Shown: piece by piece, positions 1 through 12,290 of the stretch
Layout of the letters: each line of letters opens with the position of its first letter
Numbering within the stretch: the first letter of the stretch is position 1
Assembly: GCA_024500155.1 (NCBI GenBank)
Contig: CM044879.1
Span: 21,982,572-22,046,571, forward strand
DNA: 64,000 nt
Reading direction: 5' to 3'
From: Chenopodium formosanum
Lineage: Eukaryota > Streptophyta > Magnoliopsida > Caryophyllales > Amaranthaceae
Translations under genes and position numbers: made by a program
The notes under the pieces: model-generated
What the model saw: the letters and a program-made list of their open reading frames with translations, nothing else
Database searches by the model: none
Told to the model about the DNA's origin: nothing

Positions 1-756
1 ATTTCTCTTCTCTTCCTTTCCTTCCATTTATCTCTATCTAAACATAGCATAAGGTAGAAGTAATTTGTTGTGTCAAGATCTTTAGTTGTAATATATGACA
101 GGAGGGCTGAAGTTATCTTGGCTAATTCTTTACTGTAACTAGAAGCAGCTAGAATTTCTATCCAAACTCCAAAGTGTTAATGGATCACTTTCATTTGTCA
201 CTAGTTAATGATGAATTTGTTGCATCTAGAAATTTACTCATCTATCATTAATTTCACTCTTAACAATTTATTCCATGAATTCTGGAACTGAATCAAATTT
301 GTTTGTCATTTTCTGAGTCCAGCCCTAACTTGAGCTGAAGGCCAAACTGTTAGTAGGTTTATCTCAACTGGGGCTCTTGTCAAGTTTCTGTATTGAGTAT
401 AAATCACTTTCCGCTTAGTTATTGGAAGGTATTCTTTTTTGTGAAGATAATTCAAGTGTTGAATACATAAAGTGCTTGTTGCAATCCATATCTTTGTACT
501 CTGCTTCAAACAAGTACATCATTTAGGGCAATGTCTTAGAAGTTTTTGCTAGTTGGACATAGTTGTTTTTTAAGTTGGGGAATTCCTGTACCTGCTGCCT
601 GTCTTCATTTACATTAAAATATGATGTAGTTTGGATTTTTTATTTTTTTCCATGTGAATGTAATCTAGGTTTTCTATCAGTATTGGTTCAATGTGGATTT
701 TTTTTCTTGTATTGATTTAATTGTTGGAATATGCTGATTAAATGGCCACTGCTCAG
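1..756. other. Probable intron or upstream part of BSK gene
   Basis: AT-rich sequence with no convincing kinase-coding exon in any frame. It ends in a pyrimidine-containing stretch and CAG at 754-756, directly before the first recognisable BSK exon. I infer that it is mostly the intron preceding that exon and that the N-terminal kinase exons lie left of the window. Confidence 0.5.
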
Positions 757-2179
757 GCATTGGACATAATAAGGGGAAAGAGCGCATTGGTATTAATGGA
801 CTCATCATTGGAAGGACAATATGTAAATGAGGATGCGGCTACAATGATTGAATTAGCATCAAAATGCCTACAATATGAAGCTAGGGATCGACCTGATATC
901 AAATTCCTTCTTGCAGCAGTAGATCCCCTGCAAAAACAGAAAGAGGTATACTTATTTTTCTGTGGTTTTAAATATAAGTTATTACAGTTATACATGTTTT
1001 GATTTTTAGCTATTACATTACTTATAGATTCAGAATTGATGGAAATAATTGATTTTAGGTTATGTCTCTTAATCTGATGGGGCTGGCCAAGGCTGCAGTA
1101 GTGGTTCCAATAATGCTTTCTCCCTTAGGAAAGGCTTGTGAAAGGTTGGACCTCACAGCTGTGCATGACATATTACTTAAAACTGGTTATAGAGATGAAG
1201 AGGGTGCTGATAATGAGGTACATCTGACTTTTACCCCACTGGTCGGATACTTATGCTGATTTGGTTTCTTTTGTTTGAAGTCTTGACTCTATATCAGTGA
1301 AAATCAAATATGTCACACCTTGACAGGAAGAGTAGGATAAATTGAGTTGCATTTCCAAGCATGTTCCGTACTTCTGATTATCTCCTTGATGCTGACTAGA
1401 GCAGTTTCTTCCTCGCTTTTGGTTATTTTGTTCAAATGTCGCTCTTTTTGCACTTTAATAGGCAACAACTGGTTTAACTAAACATCCATGAATTAATAAT
1501 AATGTTGTTAGCCGACTCAAACAATCAATACATATTGCCCAATGGTAGTAGTTGGTTGAACAAAAATGATTTTTTATTTATGGGTATTTTTAAAATTCCT
1601 GGTTATTTTCCCTTATCTACACTAAATTGGATACAGATGGTTTGCCATCTTTTTATGTTTCTCTGATAGTGATCCTCTATGCAGCTCTCATTTCAAGAAT
1701 GGACACAGCAAGTTCAAGACATGTTGAATACAAAGAAATTCGGAGATATTGCATTCAGGGATAAGGATTTTAAGAATGCTGTAGAAAACTATTCAAAGGT
1801 ACTGATTTGCCAGCCTCAATAGAGTCATAGACACTTTTCCTGTAAATTATGTCAAGAAATCAAGACTGTGCATTAAGAGATTATACATGTTCCTGAAACT
1901 CATGCTTGTGTTTTTCAAACAATACAGCTGGTGGCTATGATGCCTGCACCTTCAGCTACTGTGTTTGCAAGGAGGACCCTCTGTTACTTGATGATTGGGC
2001 AACCCGAGCTTGCCCTTAGGGATGCTATGCAGGCCCAGGTATGCATACCAGAGTGGCCAACGGCATTTTATTTACAGGCCCTTGCGCTCTCCAAGCTAGG
2101 GATGGAAGCTGATGCCCAGGATATGCTAAATGATGGTGCTGCCTTTGAAGCCAAGAGGCAAAGTAGCTGGCGGGGCTGA
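757..2179 (+). CDS. BSK: Brassinosteroid-signalling kinase, C-terminal part (4 exons)
   Basis: Exons read 757-945, 1059-1217, 1685-1798 and 1928-2179. All introns are phase 0 with GT-AG ends, giving about 237 residues and a TGA stop. Exon 1 is the end of the kinase domain (MDSSLEGQY, then [15 protein letters not shown], the usual C-lobe arginine region). Exon 2 holds [19 protein letters not shown] and [11 protein letters not shown]. Exons 3 and 4 are the TPR tail ([53 protein letters not shown]). This order is diagnostic of BSK proteins, membrane-anchored receptor-like cytoplasmic pseudokinases that act between BRI1 and BSU1 in brassinosteroid signalling. The family is about 480-500 residues long, so roughly half is missing to the left. 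The visible exons carry no disruption and look functional. An ATG at 742 lies before the splice acceptor and is not the true start. I cannot say which BSK paralogue this is. Confidence 0.93.
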
Positions 2180-2629
2180 AATTAATTTTTCATTAAACCT
2201 CGTAATATTGCTGTAGAATATGGACATGAGAGGAGAGGTTATGGAGAAGATAGCTGGGATTGAGCAGTAGTTGGATCAATTTTTTCTCTTTAGCTTGAGG
2301 TGTTGGTTTTAATCATATACATATGATACAATATGTCAACGTTTATTAGAGATAAGATAACTAAATTAGTTCTAGCTACTATTGTGAATTTGTGATCCTT
2401 CGTCATTTCTATTGGAGCCATTCAAAACTCCCATCGTAATTTTGTGTTCTTAGAGGCACAGGGGTACCTCGAGCCCATACAAGAAGAGTGTGATGAAACA
2501 TGCATGTCTCTTATTACGAATTCAATTCAGACAGTGCCTAAAAATAATCATTAATCAATCAATATACTCCTTCCGTTCCATATTGATCTTATTTGAAATC
2601 TTTTACGTAAATTAAGGAAAAGGGATATA
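2180..2629. other. BSK 3' flank and intergenic DNA
   Basis: This follows the BSK stop and probably contains its 3' UTR. No coding potential is visible. Around 2567 the sequence TACTCCTTCCGTTCC resembles one Stowaway terminus, but I found no matching inverted end, so it is not called as an element. Confidence 0.4.
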
Positions 2630-3945
2630 CTTAAGTATGCTCTTATCTCTGACCAGGGCTGGGATCTTCATAATCTCTCCTTTTCCCTACCCCTTGATAT
2701 CATCTCTAAAATCCTCTATATTCCCATCTTTCCTGATAAAGAAGACTCCCCCTTCTCCCAACTTGGAAAAGGTTTATTCTTTGACTGTAAGCTGGCATAC
2801 TCTCACCTGTGGTTGAATAGTCACCCTCTCCACATCTCTGATAGTATATGGAGCATAATATGGAGACTTGACTGCCTTCCAGCCAACAAATTTTTTCTAT
2901 GGCAAGTGGCTTGGGGTAGGCTTCCTACTTCTATGCTGCTTTTCTCCAAACACATTATCAGCTCCCCATTCTGCACCTTCTGCCCATCAATTCATGAATC
3001 TATCTTGCATGTCATAAGGGATTGTCCCAGAGCACTTGAGCTGTGGCAAACTCTGTCACCTCCTCCCTCCTTCTCTCAAAGTGATACCTTAGCTTGGTTG
3101 AAAGAAAACCTGACTTCTACCTCAGTTCATCCTTTTCTACAGCAGCCTTGGTGCTTCACCTTTGCCCTTTGTGCCTAGAAGATTTGGCACAGAAGAAACA
3201 AGTGGCTTTTCCAGAAAAATTCTATCTCCATTGCCTCTCTCTCCATCTCTCTTAAAAGGCTATATTTCGAATTTGTTTTCCTGTCAGATCAGATTGCTCA
3301 TAGCCCCCCCCCCCTGCCTTGTTCCCCCTCCTATAGCTAACCATATCATTATGGTGGATGCGTCTTTCTCTAGTACCTCCCTTTCTGCTGGTGCTGCTTG
3401 CTTATGTATGGACTCAACTGGTAATTGGCTTGGTGGATTATCTAGACATTTATCTGCTCCTCCTGCTCTCATTGCCGAAACTCTGGCAATTATGGCAGGC
3501 CTGCATTTGATGAAGCTGTGGTGTACTCTGACTGTCAAAGAGCAGTTTATGGTATTAATAACCATAACACTCCCTCTGATGAAGCCTATTATTTATCCAT
3601 ATCCTGCAGGGACCTTCTTTAATTGTGCGAAGATTCAACTCTGGTGTATGTTCCAAGGACAAGACTGAAGCTGGTGGATTCTATGGGCAGGAGAGCTAAG
3701 TTTGAGCTACCTCTCACTCCTAACACTATCATACCTGATCGAGATTGGCTACAACACTTTAATGTCTTACTTAGTTCCTGTAATATTTTGTCTGCTGATG
3801 ACTCTAATCTAGACTTTTGTATTGACCCCAAGTGGCCCTCTAATTTCGGTGGCATGTCACCTAATTAACGTGGTTTGTATGAACCTTAACGTTTTTATTT
3901 TAATCTAATCTAGTTCCTTCCCACCAAAATAAAATAAATTGAATT
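2630..3945 (+). pseudogene. Decayed LINE (non-LTR) 3' end: zf-RVT and RNase H
   Basis: The frame opens around 2633 (ALISDQGWDLHNL) and continues through WSIIWRLDCLPANKFFLWQ and the zinc-binding motif CTFCPSIHESILHVIRDCP (about 2960-3030), the zf-RVT domain found after reverse transcriptase in plant L1-type elements. A frameshift near 3170 leads to an RNase H-like part with MVDASFSS (catalytic D), an AETLAIMAGL segment and, in a third frame, LVYVPRTRLKLVDSMGRRA (about 3630-3690), which resembles the C-terminal VPR..N..AD.LA block. At least two frame changes and stops make it non-functional. The reverse transcriptase itself is absent, so the copy is 5' truncated, as LINEs often are. A short A-rich tail (AAAATAAAATAAA) near 3930 may mark the 3' end. 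No clear TSD was found. Confidence 0.8.
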
Positions 3946-4117
3946 CACTCTAATATGACCACTTTTCTTTTGCGACTATATTTTATTGCTAGCTTTATTT
4001 TGTTTTTTTGGAATTTTTTAACAATATTTTACAAGTTTCCACCCCACTAGTAGTTACCCTTTTATCATATTTGATTTTTTTTCATAATCTTTTCCCTCCC
4101 AACTTATACTCAGTTTT

Positions 4118-4323
4118 TGTTATAAAATAAACTGAAAATATGAGAGATTGAGAGAAAATCAATCTATATGTTCTACTTGTATTTCATATAATGGAGGTAT
4201 AGGTATATATAGATACAATACAATTGATAGGGTTTGCTTGGAGAATAATAAACCCTAAAATCTAGAAAGTTCTAGAATGATACAAGGGTATTATGGGCAT
4301 CCACAAATATATATTTCATAACA
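4118..4323 (-). repeat. Copia 3' LTR (minus-strand element)
   Basis: A 206-bp unit starting TGTTAT and ending ATAACA. It matches the 206-bp LTR at 52206-52411 with about a dozen mismatches by eye. The base run next to it at 4324-4332, read on the minus strand, is AAGGGGGAG, a good polypurine tract. That makes this the 3' LTR of an element transcribed right to left. The flank at 4113-4117 is GTTTT. Confidence 0.8.
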
Positions 4324-7300
4324 CTCCCCCTTGGATGTCCATTATCTAAGAATGTGCCTCGTTAAAATCCTATTAGGAAAAACCCTATGGGATAAAAACC
4401 TAATGAAGGAAAAAGAGTACAACATTCTTCGTAATACGCTTGGGATGCTGCCTCGTTAAAAACATTATCAGGAAAACCCAATGTGGGACAAAACCATGTT
4501 AAGGGAAAAAGAGTGCAGCTCGTATTTGCTCCCCCTGATGAATGCATAACGTATTAACGTGAAATCTTTCAGTGCAATAAATCCCATGCGATATGGTTGG
4601 GTAACTTCTTCCATGTAGAAGAACACCATTTCTTGATGATTGATCCTTTTAAATTGAACTTGAATCTTCAAATCTTCACATGGACTTATTGAGGTGTCTT
4701 CATTTCTTCGTACTTGTGGAAATAATACAAGTGTTTACCACTATTTCATTCGATAGTTTTGTTTTGAATTATCATAACAATTAGATGTATGCCTTCTTCT
4801 TGAGGTCATATATACTAAAAGATAATGATCAATAATTGATCACATTATCCAAATATAATTTCATGGCAACACTTATTGTCATCATATATATTTCATTTTC
4901 CAGTATCATAAGAATTAAGAAATAAAACTAATTACATATTTTGCTCATGGCTCTTCAGGACTATAAGAATATTATTCTCACTCAATGGTATCTCAACTCT
5001 ATTCTTTAATTAGACATTTTATTTTTTTTATATGAGAATTTGCCAATGAATACAAAGACTTCTTGAATCTCACATACTCAAACTTCTGGTTGAGATATCG
5101 ATGATGTAGTCATATTGACTTTTCATGAGTTTGATAATAATTGCAATATTCAAGATATAAAATATGTAAGGTTATGTATTTAAATACGTCGTATATAAGT
5201 TCTTCAGGAACTCTTCTTACATGAATCATAACAAGCTACTATTAAATCGATGTCACTAATAACTTCATCACTAGTGTAAGCCCATTGGAATATAAATATT
5301 TCTTTGTAAGTTCCCATCAATGTTGTATATAGTTGGATAGACATTCACACATACCACAATTATTATATAGAAACTAACTAGTGCATGAAATATGAGATAT
5401 AAGAATCACAATAAGATATTGAACAGAATATATATACAATGAGTAATGCATCTAACAACTTCCTAAACATGCAATAAGCAATCCATTAACCTATGACTCA
5501 CGCATGCACATGAGTATAAGACTCAAATTAATGTAAGACACTGTACAGTGTGGATTTAAAAATCCATATTTCATTGGATTTCTGGTCCATGGTAAACTTT
5601 TGATGATTATCATTATGTCGACATCATAATGGACATATGTTTTAGATCCCTTATTGAATAGTCCATTCCATCATGCATATGCATATTATTCATCGGTTTC
5701 ATTGTGTACCGATATCATAAAATTATTTTAATGTACATTTTGCATGCTATTTTATAATGATATCTGAATACATTTCTCATTGTTGGTACCATCATAACAT
5801 TTCTTACATAATAGGCCATCTTTTATAATAATTCAGATATCTATACAACCTATCAAGGGTATCTCTCACACTATGGTATTAATATACTAATATTATATTT
5901 TATCAACTGCACTATCTTGTTATATATCACATATTTATATTGGAACCGATCATACAAACTACACTTCATGTGTAGTGATTTAAAGAATAATTGGCAAGAT
6001 CTATCTTAATGTATGCACATAATATCATTATCACCGTAATCAAAATATATCTCTTTATTCCTCTAGATGGGTCATAACGGTATACAAATCAAATCATAGA
6101 TGTGCAACATATATTGATACAAAAGTTGGCATGTAACTTTACAAAGTATCATTAGAGGGATCAACTATTTATAGTGTTACAATTTTGCCAACTTACTTCA
6201 ATTCTTCCCCCTAAGTTGGTAAAATATCTCAAATATTGGGGCAATTCTTCACCAACTTAGAATATAATTTCATGTGCATCAAATTTCATCTCGTAGGATA
6301 ATCATATATATTCAATAGAGTTCTATCTCTTCTGGAGAGTGATGAAATTTTGTTCTCTTGTAGAGATCAATATTAATAGGGGGTAATAAATTGTGTAGTT
6401 ACCAATTTCTTATTTTATTCCTTATGTGCTGACATACAATAGCCCCAATCAAGAGAATTGTTATACAAATATAAATTTTCTTGTAATTTCACTAGGTGGT
6501 GATCTTCGGGATCACTAGAAACATTGATAGTATGATAGTAGTTACTTAAAATTTACACATATAACTTGTACGTGGTGAGCTTCTGGTCACCTAATATTTG
6601 TCATCATATAAATTATTCTAGTGCACTTCTAGTCTCCATTCATTCAGAAAAACCAATATATTATCTCTTGAAACTTTTCTTTTAACACAAACTATTAAAA
6701 ATCACAATCTAAATATGGCTCTATCTCAATGTTATGTCTTGCCATTCAATTTATTTCATATGTTTAACATGAGAGAGCGTCAGCACATTATTTGTTTCTT
6801 ATCAAATGAAACTTCAGGTTTTCATAACGGGAATTTATTAAACCTCGGATGACCTAATTATTAATTATCACATCCAATCACTTTTCCTTTAGTATTTAAA
6901 TTATGGTCAGTTTTATAATATTGGTGATCACCTTAGTAGAGATACTTTAAGCATGGCCATGAATATGATGTGATATAAGTACACCAATGTGTTTCTTTCT
7001 ACAATTGGCAAGACAATTAACTAATACTCATACTCCACTATAGCATTGATTGTAATCTTGATACATGCTAATCTTGTTGGACAACATTTTATATTCTTCA
7101 AGAGTACATTATATAACCATAACACATTTTAATGTACTAGAAATGATCTCTTCAGGAGATGCATCAAAATGTGTCACTTTCTCAAATTTGTCATTGTCAA
7201 TTATTGCTCTTTTCCTCTTCCAAGGATTCTTATTGTTGTAACCATTTGGATTACTATACTTCAGGTGTGCTAGTTTCAATAGCAACTGATCTTGTCCTTC

Positions 7301-8748
7301 TAGGATATCAACTTAATATGTACATTTATAGCTAGTAGATAAGTAATGAAATTTATTCATATCTTCAAGATGGTATCATTCTAAATATTTGATTATCATG
7401 TGGCCACCTCTATTAAATAAATCATTGATATAGACTAGTGTATGTACCAAATTGACCATCAATATATTTAATTATTCATGTGCAAGGATTACATAAAAAC
7501 AATGTAATAAACACTATCTCCCCCTAATCCTTGCATATGGGGGTATAAAAATAGTCCAACAATCTTTAAATCCATTCTCTTTTTAAGCCATAAATTTTTA
7601 GCAATGCATGTATCAAACAAAACAAATTTATTATTTTCCTCTTGCCCAATTATAAGAATCGTTATATTGAAAATTCTCAATAGTGTGTCATGCTCATTAT
7701 CTTAAAATTCATAAAATTATTTCTTACTAAACTGAATATTATGTAATCATGCATGTTTACATTTCTTATGAATTTTTCCATTATATATGATCAATAAAAC
7801 ATCATGCAAATTCTTTTTCACTTCTGGGAGTGAGTTAATCTAGTATCACTTATTCTCACCCAATGTTTGGTATATAGATTACTATGCAAAATCTTTTGTA
7901 CATAAATTCATTCGTATACTCTAGAAACTATTAGAAATTTCTAAGTCAAATACGTACCTTCTTATTTCTTCAATTAATATCATTATGACCCTTTATAAAT
8001 TTAAGGAATTTCAAGTTCATATGTATGAGTATTTTATGTTCAATCTACTCATCATCATTCAAATAATTCAACTTAATGTAGGCATAGAGTATCATTACTA
8101 TCATATATATAATCGAATCCTATCGCACATTAATCAACATCATAACATTGATCCTAAATAATGAGAATAATATGAGAGTAACTTAAAATATGGGTTGATC
8201 CTAAATGGGTGAGTTAATCCAGAATATATACAACAAACTTGGCACTCAATTACGTACTATTCTACACGAAATTACATATATAGACTAACATTATATTGTT
8301 GTATATTGCATTATTAACAATGATAACCCAATGCAAATCATGTTAAGGCCGATTGATACGAGGAAAGGTTAAGATTAGTCAAAACTGCTATATAACTTCA
8401 CACCCATACAACATAATGGAATGTAATCAAGATTGTTGTAAATTACTATTAGTTATTCTCATAGAGTTTGTTTTATCCTTATCCATTGATGTGTAAATAT
8501 CAAGGATTTATAGTCATAAATCATCCAGATACGCATATTACTAGTATTAGACTATTAAGTATCATGCAAATTTCATTCCTCAATCAAACCAATAAAGATT
8601 ATTAGTAATAAAAGTGTAAATGCATATATAGTTTAAGAGTAGAGAAGACTCGAATTATTCTATTAATAAGTATGTGGCCTTAAATAGGCTTACAAGAGTA
8701 TAAAAAAAACTAAGGAAAAAATAAATCATTAAATATATATAGGGTGAG
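4324..8748 (-). mobile_element. Decayed Copia body, minus strand
   Basis: Very AT-rich sequence that follows the LTR and polypurine tract. Small remnants survive on the minus strand. About 4360-4670 corresponds to the non-coding 3' spacer of this Copia class (for example LHSFSLNMVLSHIGF at 4470-4520). Around 7205-7260 the minus strand reads NPNGYNNKNPWKRKRA, similar to a basic gag tail. I could not find an intact integrase, reverse transcriptase or RNase H. The right end is unclear and no second LTR appears locally; a matching 5' LTR exists only at 52.2 kb. Treat the body assignment as inference from position and weak remnants. Confidence 0.5.
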
Positions 8749-8751
8749 TTA

Positions 8752-8963
8752 GGGCCTGTTCACATTTACTGAACTGAGCTGAACTGATTGGAGCTGAACT
8801 AAACTGAACTGAACTGATTGGAGCTAAACTGAACTGAACTGAACTGAACTGAAATGAATATTTTATGAGAGAAGGAAATTAGGAGCTGAACTGAACTGAT
8901 TGGAGCTGAACTGAACTGAACTGATTGGAGCTGAACTGAAATTAAGTAAATATGAACAGGCCC
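8752..8963. mobile_element. Tourist-like MITE (212 bp) with CTGAA repeats
   Basis: Flanked by TTA at 8749-8751 and 8964-8966. The termini are inverted: GGGCCTGTTCACATTTACT on the left pairs with GGGCCTGTTCATATTTACT on the reversed right, one mismatch in 19. A TTA target duplication and GGSCCTGTTC-type ends fit PIF/Harbinger (Tourist) MITEs. The interior is almost entirely CTGAA/GAGCTGAACTG pentamer-like repeats. No coding capacity. Confidence 0.85.
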
Positions 8964-8966
8964 TTA

Positions 8967-9616
8967 GTCATGGATGAATTATACTTTTGGGGATCTTAGT
9001 TCTAAGAATGTGTAGTACTAGGTCGATGTAAATATTTAATGGGGGAAATACAAGTACATCAGCCTGATTGGCAAATAATGTCAATCAAGGGGTAGTATTG
9101 TCAATTTGCTATTAAAGGTAAGGGTAAACACGTAAAATTAGCGAGACGTTAATGTTTGCTGATAAATGTTGACTAACGTCTTCCATAGTCAAAGCGTTAA
9201 CATCGTTAACATCACTTTCCCAATTTTGAAGAGCCCTTATTTTTCTATTGGAGAAACATCTTCCCCGAGACCAAGAACACCCTGAATTACCATCTTCTAC
9301 CCGAAGCCATTATATTCTACAAAATGCCAAAATTGGATAATTGTATTGAAAATAAGGTAGCTAATCATGGGTAGTAGCTAAAATTAACAATCATATACTT
9401 TTGAATTAAACAAATCAATCTGCTCGAAACACACCACACCCAAAAATAGATCTAACCAGTACATTCAAACCGGTATCAAAAAATCGAATTGAAAAAACCT
9501 GGAATCACGGGTAAGCACTTTAATTGAGAAGATCGACAACCTTTCCACTATGTCATAATCCGAACCCACGACTGATCTTCCAACGGATCTGAAAGATAGC
9601 AATTTGGATGACAATG
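8967..9616. other. Unassigned AT-rich interval
   Basis: No coding region recognised. Part may belong to the decayed Copia body or to whatever the downstream solo LTR inserted into. The last bases, CAATG at 9612-9616, are the target duplication of that LTR. Confidence 0.35.
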
Positions 9617-11084
9617 TGACAGGCTAAAGTCGTATCACCTAATCAAAAATAATTACCTAAGTCCACTAGCTTATGCAGATAGGGAAGTAGGGTCGAATCC
9701 ACAGGGAAACAAGTCTTTCTACTCCTAATTAATTATTATAATCTAAATTATTAAAGTAACCAATATTTGTTGTGATTATAAACTATACTACGAAGATTAT
9801 GAGTAAGGAGAATAATTAAGGAAGAAATCAATAATAATAAAGCCTAGGGCATAGGTTCACTAATAAACAATATTCCAGGGTAAAACACAATAATCAATCA
9901 TCAATGCATTAATTAATCAGATCATAAAGGGCTTTCGCTACGTATTACAATCACAGAATTAATTTACCGGTATTAAATCTCATCTCTCGAATCTCGACCT
10001 AACCATTTATAAATTAATCTGCCTATTGAAACTAAGCCTAAACATCAATTCTCATCTCTCGAATCTCGAATCAATATTGCTAAACTCATACAATTAAACC
10101 TGGCCAAATCTAATTGCATAGCATTAAAACAATCAATAGGAAATCAATTAAGCATTAATAATCAACAATCATAAAATTACCCTTTCATATTATTTATCAG
10201 ATCCCCAAAAACCCTAGAAGGAAAACTACTCAGACATAATTAAAACTAAGCAAAACATAATATTTAAACAAGACATGAAAGAAAAATAGAATGAATAAAA
10301 TACTGAGATTAATTAAGAGAGAAATCGTACCAAGACGGCGGAATTACAATAGAGTTGAGGAACAAGAAAGAAAATAAAGTCTAGAGAGAGAAAGTTGAGT
10401 AGAGAGAAGGAAGAGAATAAAAACTAGAGTAAGAATAATGAAGAAGACCCCTAATCTTGCCTAATAATAACACATTAATACTAAGCAAGACAATCACCGC
10501 TAAACAAAACAAATCGGAAATCAAAACTCCCTAATTCTACACGCGCCCGGTCGGGCAAGGGCTCGCCCGACCGGGCCCGCCTTTTTCCTCTCAAATGCTT
10601 TCTCGCGCCCGGCCGGGCAGTGACTCGCCCGACCGGGCCCGCCTTTTTTTGCCTCTGATGATTTCTCGCGCCCGGCCGGGCGCGTGCACCGGGCGCGTGT
10701 TGATCTGGCCCGCCCGGCTGGGCGCGCCTCCGGGCGGAGAAGGTAGTCTTGGGCGAGGCTTTTGGGCCTCGAAACCTCCAACTCTTGGGCCTCCGAACTT
10801 GGCCCAAGTCCTCAAATCTTCATAACCGAGCCCTTAATCACCGATTTGATCCCTCCAATCGGCCTTGGGCTATCGAACGCGGTCGCGGTCTACCAATACT
10901 TGTAGATGCTCCTCGAAAAACCCGGGAAAATGCTCCAAGTACACAAATTCCTACAAAACTCAAGCAAAACTACCAAAGCACTGGAAAACACAAATTAGTA
11001 ATAAAAGTGGCTCGTAGGAGCCAAAAACACTACTAATTACGACCAAGGGACGGGGATAAAAATATATATAAAATGAACACATCA
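9617..11084 (-). repeat. Solo LTR (1468 bp), TSD CAATG
   Basis: Bounded by TG (TGACAGGC) at 9617 and CA (ACATCA) at 11084, with identical 5-bp CAATG duplications at 9612-9616 and 11085-11089. No second LTR, primer site or coding region is attached, so it is a solo LTR left by recombination. The reverse strand ends with a TCCCTGTGGATTCGACCC block near the LTR edge, which is common in Athila-like Gypsy LTRs, and has a TATATATATTTTTATCC stretch near its other edge. That suggests minus orientation. Family assignment is tentative; the boundaries are well supported. Confidence 0.85.
10539..10735. repeat. GC-rich palindromic tandem repeat inside solo LTR
   Basis: About three units of roughly 63-66 bp. 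Each begins CGCGCCCGG(T/C)CGGGC, followed in the first two by CTCGCCCGACCGGGCCCGCC and a T-rich spacer ending TTTCT. The GCCCGGCCGGGC core is self-complementary. The third unit degenerates into CCGGGCGCGTG and CCCGCCCGGCTGGGCGCGCC. The surroundings are strongly AT-rich, so the array stands out. Open frames across it are by-products of GC richness. Confidence 0.85.
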
Positions 11085-11599
11085 CAATGGCGATCCAAGA
11101 TAGAGGGTCGAACTTTTAAAAATAATTATTTCCTGTTTGAGTTTGATGGCAACGACATTACTTGCTACGTTAAAGGACCAAAGTAACGGCATAAATCCAT
11201 CCTTAACGACAAAAACTACAGAAGAATATAAAAATATTATGAAGTACGCTGTGGGGCCCACGAAAAGCGCTGATTTACAAAATTTTGTAAATCAGGCTGA
11301 TTACCTGGGTGTGGCTCTAATTAATGGGGTGATAGTCTGCAATATTTCGATTGTAATTATGCCTTCTCAAATCAATTTTCTTTGTATAAATTAATGATTC
11401 TTGATGTAATTACTTTTATGGCGTTAGCCTTTTAATATAATTATCTTTTTCGTTGCGTATAAGGAAAAAAACAAATTGTAAAGATGATTTACACAGTCAG
11501 TGCTAGATATTAGAGATAAATACAAGCTATATTTATCTATTCCTAGCTGCTACCCAACAAACCAAGAAAATAGGAAGTCTAACCACCTTGACTGGTTAA
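11085..11599. other. Unassigned interval with 26-bp perfect palindrome
   Basis: This continues the DNA interrupted by the solo LTR. It holds a perfect inverted repeat at 11270-11295 (CTGATTTACAAAA followed at once by its reverse complement). An open frame of 85 codons (11137-11394, +) shows no family I recognise and may be chance. TAA at 11597-11599 is the TSD of the next MITE. Confidence 0.4.
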
Positions 11600-11831
11600 G
11601 GGTTCGTTTGGCATCACTGTGGTTTTTTGTTTTTTGGTTTTTTGTTTTTTAAAAGTATATTATATATGTCACACAATGAATCAAAAATTATTTAGACTTA
11701 TTAAAATCATGATAATTTTGAAAACTGACAACAGAAAAGTGAAAACACCTTTTTCTTGTTTCTGTTTTTGGTTTTTAGTTTTAAAAAAAAAAACAAGAAA
11801 ATGAAAACAAAAAATGATTCCAAACAAGCCC
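11600..11831. mobile_element. Tourist-like MITE (232 bp), TSD TAA
   Basis: TAA at 11597-11599 and 11832-11834. The left end GGGTTCGTTTGGCATCA pairs with the reversed right end GGGCTTGTTTGGAATCA, three mismatches in 17. The interior is T-rich on the left (GTTTTTTGTTTTTTGG) and A-rich on the right, so the element can fold into a long imperfect hairpin. Non-coding. Confidence 0.8.
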
Positions 11832-12290
11832 TAAGCAATTAGCTTTATGTTTGTCATCGTAAAAATAAACAATTGGTCAATATTAAGGATGCAAATTAGA
11901 ATTGATTTCCTAGTCATAATTTTTTGGGCTTTGGGTTGAATTAACGTTTATTAGGAGTATTGCCTGATTGCCTCACATAAAAAGAAACCTTTTACTTAAT
12001 CTTAACAATGTAATTCTATAATATTGTTGCATAACAAATTAAATATATAGTTAACTTTATCAATTCTTATCTCAAATAAACAAGAGGCTAACTTTCATTA
12101 AATTCTTGTACAATAATATCAACCATAACCTAATAAAGCTTATATAATGATCTATAACCCATATAAAAGTTCAAGAGGGAATCACTGTAGCTTAGTAACA
12201 GTGTTCCCTTATGAACAGTGAAATCTGGCACTATTACTCCTTTACCCTCAATATCAATGCATTGCCAAGTCTGCCCTTGCTTGGTTTGAC

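Noticed and set aside
2560..2600. Stowaway-like terminus TACTCCTTCCGTTCC
   Set aside because: No inverted partner or TA-flanked end found; could be a remnant, but one end is not enough.
10481..10825. Several overlapping open frames on both strands
   Set aside because: By-product of the GC-rich palindromic repeat in the solo LTR; arginine/proline/glycine-rich with no domain.
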